DNA of 64,000 bases from Spirosoma aureum (GTDB lineage Bacteria; Bacteroidota; Bacteroidia; Cytophagales; Spirosomataceae): contig NZ_CP050063.1 in assembly GCF_011604685.1 (NCBI RefSeq), forward strand, positions 6,241,001 to 6,305,000, read 5' to 3'. A program made the position numbers and the translations under genes. This document shows positions 62,077-64,000 of this stretch, in pieces. The notes below the pieces were generated by a model. It was not told the origin of the DNA and searched no databases. It was given only the letters and a program-made list of their open reading frames with translations. Each line of letters starts with the position of its first letter. Position 1 is the stretch's first letter.

Positions 62077-62622
62077 TTAAATTCGTCTATGTATTGCCTG
62101 AATGGCCAAACTATTCTGACTACGTTTTATATCAACTGGCTTTGCAATGCGCAGGCAATTGATGTTGTCCCGTAGCTCACTGCCCTGCTTTTCTGTCAAA
62201 GGTCGCTCAAACGTACCCAGTTTGTAGTGTTGGATCGAATGTTGGGCCAGGAGACTCATTTGCTCCTCGGTTACTTCCACCTGAGTTGTGGCTACCAACT
62301 CCGACGATCGTCGGAGCACATGCTGATGTTGAGTCTGTACCCTAAGCGGTTGAAATGGCCACTCGATTTGTTGCCCATTTGTCAATAAAACAACCGCCTT
62401 CAGTTGCTCCGACGCCAGACTTCCGGGCGCAGTAAGGATTAAAAAGTAGCGTTCTGGCCCACCCGTAATTACTTTACAGGCACTCACTGATTGATTCATT
62501 GGGGAACAGATCGTAATGTAGGATGAATTGGCATCCATTCTTTTGCGTAAAGCTTTACACTGACTGTAACTTATCTCAGAAACCAGGCAAACAAGTACTA
62601 GCACATACAGGTATTGTTTCAT
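62077..62622 (-). CDS. exported protein of unknown function
   Basis: This 181-residue protein has a clear signal peptide (about 1-20, VLVCLVSEISYS). A mature part follows with three cysteines (21-22, 39 and 49 region) that could form disulphides, and a beta-rich body (ERYFLILTAPGSLASEQLKA, EWPFQPLRVQTQHQHVLRRS). No family is recognised. It sits alone between the two copies of a diverged direct repeat and a minus-strand terminator. Base composition is like the AT-rich surroundings. Confidence 0.65.
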   Translation of the reverse strand: MKQYLYVLVLVCLVSEISYSQCKALRKRMDANSSYITICSPMNQSVSACKVITGGPERYFLILTAPGSLASEQLKAVVLLTNGQQIEWPFQPLRVQTQHQHVLRRSSELVATTQVEVTEEQMSLLAQHSIQHYKLGTFERPLTEKQGSELRDNINCLRIAKPVDIKRSQNSLAIQAIHRRI

Positions 62623-62751
62623 GAGTTTATCTATTTTAGTTAATAATGGTTCTCTTTTGCCTGTGAGTACAAAAATGGGGTTCGTAATAGGGTAAATTTT
62701 AAGACTTAACTAATGTTTCTGTACTCAGATACGACCTTTCATTGATGTGAT
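62623..62751. other. upstream region of the 62077-62622 gene
   Basis: This short region holds the probable promoter of the exported-protein gene. No well-spaced boxes were identified. Confidence 0.3.
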
Positions 62752-62819
62752 CACCGAAGACTACGGCGTGCTTCTATAGAAATATATAGATGAAAAGGTT
62801 TTATACAATAATCGGGCCG
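62752..62819. repeat. diverged direct repeat, copy 2
   Basis: Matches copy 1 at 61712-61782, sharing the exact 21-mer at 62799-62819 and a CTATAG-containing block before it. A further short match (CGCCCCTTCACAC near 62893) is closer than in copy 1. Confidence 0.6.
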
Positions 62820-63177
62820 TAATGGTGTGGAATATACTCAAAATAAAGCCCTCAATCAAATACCCAGCAACATCATTTTCGCCAGCATTGATCGCCCCTT
62901 CACACTTTTGTTTTCCGAATAGGGATACTTATCCTTCTAATGACGAAAACCAGGCATGCCAGCAATCGGTGTAGCTATCCCCTTGCCTCTTGGTTTCTAA
63001 CTCATTACATCTGCTCGACATGAATCAGATATAGGTCCCATTGCAATAGATTTTTGAAAAGAGAATGTGGCTTCCAGTTATTGCTGGCTAAAAACAGGCC
63101 ATACTCATAGGTAGTATGGCCTGTTGGAATCACGTCTAAATCGTTATTTAATTGCAGCCGTAAACTTCAGAACTACC
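62820..63177. other. AT-rich intergenic region with one terminator
   Basis: Only the repeat match and the terminator hairpin at 63089-63125 are visible. No gene is supported. Confidence 0.4.
63089..63125 (-). terminator. intrinsic terminator, minus strand
   Basis: The 13-bp perfect stem AACAGGCCATACT (63093-63105) with AGTATGGCCTGTT (63113-63125) has a 7-base loop and a U-run on the minus strand. It shows that a minus-strand transcript ends about 50 bases after 63178. Confidence 0.8.
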
Positions 63178-63393
63178 CTATTCGACCAGATTCGTCTTAA
63201 AAAGTAAGGATATGGCCCGATCCAGAAGAAATTTGCATTTACCAATCGCGAAGAAGTTTGAATCTGGCAGCAGCTTTAGAGCCCAGTTGCCTGCGATACC
63301 ATTTATAAGGCAAGATTTAAGTTTGCTATGTTTGTAATATCTAAGACAATATTTGTGGTTATCGACTAAAATTATATAAATTATTTTGGGCAT
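63178..63393 (-). CDS. possible small basic protein or gene remnant
   Basis: A 71-residue frame from ATG 63393 (MPKIIYIILVDNHKYCLRYY ...) has many Lys, Tyr and Cys residues and no domain I recognise. Composition fits AT-rich chance or a decayed gene as well as a real one. The only support is a strong terminator just after its stop. That terminator could equally serve the zinc-ribbon gene upstream. Confidence 0.3.
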   Translation of the reverse strand: MPKIIYIILVDNHKYCLRYYKHSKLKSCLINGIAGNWALKLLPDSNFFAIGKCKFLLDRAISLLFKTNLVE

Positions 63394-63435
63394 CAATGCC
63401 AAAGAGCAGCAGTTTGTTCAATAGCCAGTCTCGAG

Positions 63436-63867
63436 CTAATGTCTTCTAACCATAAGCATAGGCAGTTTGGCCATAGCGGTCAAATCAAACTGCTGAGATG
63501 CTTTCAATAGAATATGTTCCTGAATTTCATTTGCCTGTTCACGATCATGATCGAACAGCATATTCGAATCAGTACAGTTAGGACATAGGAGTACCGTTTT
63601 GTAACTAGTTTCATATTTGTCCAGCCCGTTTTTACACTGGGGGCAGTAGGCTTTAAGATGGCTGATCGTCCATACTTGCGTAGTTGAGTCCCATTTCCAT
63701 TTCCACTTCCAAATCCAATAGAAAAAAGTATCCTGCGTATACGTAATGGGTGACCCAAATTGTAGTGGGAAGCGGATACTTTTTACCTGATGTACGGAAA
63801 CAGGAATTTTCAACAGGAGATTTTGCAGCCACAATCGAAAACCATGACTAATTTTATAAGAAGCCAT
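63436..63867 (-). CDS. zinc-ribbon-like small protein
   Basis: This 143-residue protein contains two CxxC knuckles 16 residues apart, C75-x-x-C78 (YCPQCKNGL) and C95-x-x-C98 (LLCPNCTDSN), the pattern of a zinc ribbon. The N-terminal half is basic and aromatic, with a WIWKWKWKW run near 51-59. The C-terminus is a long helix (DREQANEIQEHILLKASQQF). I chose ATG 63867, since a TTG lies nine bases earlier. Function is unknown; nucleic-acid or protein binding is possible. Confidence 0.6.
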   Translation of the reverse strand: MASYKISHGFRLWLQNLLLKIPVSVHQVKSIRFPLQFGSPITYTQDTFFYWIWKWKWKWDSTTQVWTISHLKAYCPQCKNGLDKYETSYKTVLLCPNCTDSNMLFDHDREQANEIQEHILLKASQQFDLTAMAKLPMLMVRRH

Positions 63868-64000
63868 AAAAAGCAAGTTACAAGCTACGAATTACTGGGT
63901 AAATATACTCATTATCCTTAATTTTTTCGATTAATTTATATTAGTAACATAACATATTTACTGGACGGCTTGCTTTTTCGTACTTCATTCAGCTGTTTGT

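Noticed and set aside
1..64000. rRNA, tRNA, CRISPR array or complete insertion sequence
   Set aside because: I saw no T-loop (GTTCGAATC-like) with acceptor stem, no repeat-spacer array and no intact transposase on either strand.

Overview
The window looks like chromosomal DNA of a Cytophagales bacterium, most likely Spirosoma or a close relative. The evidence is gene content: SusC/SusD pairs, FecR/ECF sigma units, a Y_Y_Y-propeller histidine kinase, a T9SS-type sorting protein, GH140, GH43 and GH71/99-like enzymes, DUF1080 and DUF2147. Shine-Dalgarno sequences are scarce, and a TAnnTTTG-like promoter is visible at one gene. The genus is an inference; no rRNA or tRNA gene was seen.

Layout. 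0-4.3 kb (mostly minus): a small basic protein with an AT-hook-like tail, an OmpR-type two-component pair and a GNAT acetyltransferase. 4.4-12.9 kb: a TolC / RND pump / membrane-fusion operon, convergent with a TonB-dependent receptor. 13-16.4 kb: an AraC regulator divergent from an aldehyde dehydrogenase plus DUF779. 16.4-20.1 kb: a NarL-type regulator and a hybrid-propeller sensor kinase. 20.3-29 kb: small secreted proteins, a no-start open frame, an SRPBCC remnant, a possible small RNA, an alpha/beta hydrolase, a GH140 enzyme and an AraC/NmrA/DUF1772 operon.

29.2-49.2 kb is a polysaccharide-utilisation-like locus. It has a membrane-spanning kelch/SARP-like regulator, an ECF sigma, FecR, SusC with an STN domain, SusD and an SGNH/TPR protein. 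These are followed by a PQQ dehydrogenase with an inserted cytochrome c, a mutarotase-like protein, a Tat-exported ManD-like dehydratase, a GH71/99-like enzyme and a GH43. Together they suggest glycan capture and trimming followed by oxidation and dehydration of sugars outside the cytoplasm.

49.4-56.3 kb is a compact signalling group: a membrane histidine kinase, a stand-alone receiver, a receiver fused to a class III nucleotidyl cyclase, and an HD-domain protein. These converge with a very large membrane protein (nucleotide-transporter-like, HEAT repeats) ending in a cyclic-nucleotide-binding domain. This reads as a self-contained cAMP circuit. 56.4-64 kb holds small unknown proteins, a DUF1080 protein, a TolB-like propeller and AT-rich unknown genes separated by a diverged direct repeat.

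Five intergenic palindromes share the core CGTGCCACGGTT but have locus-specific, self-complementary outer arms. They are the most striking non-coding feature.
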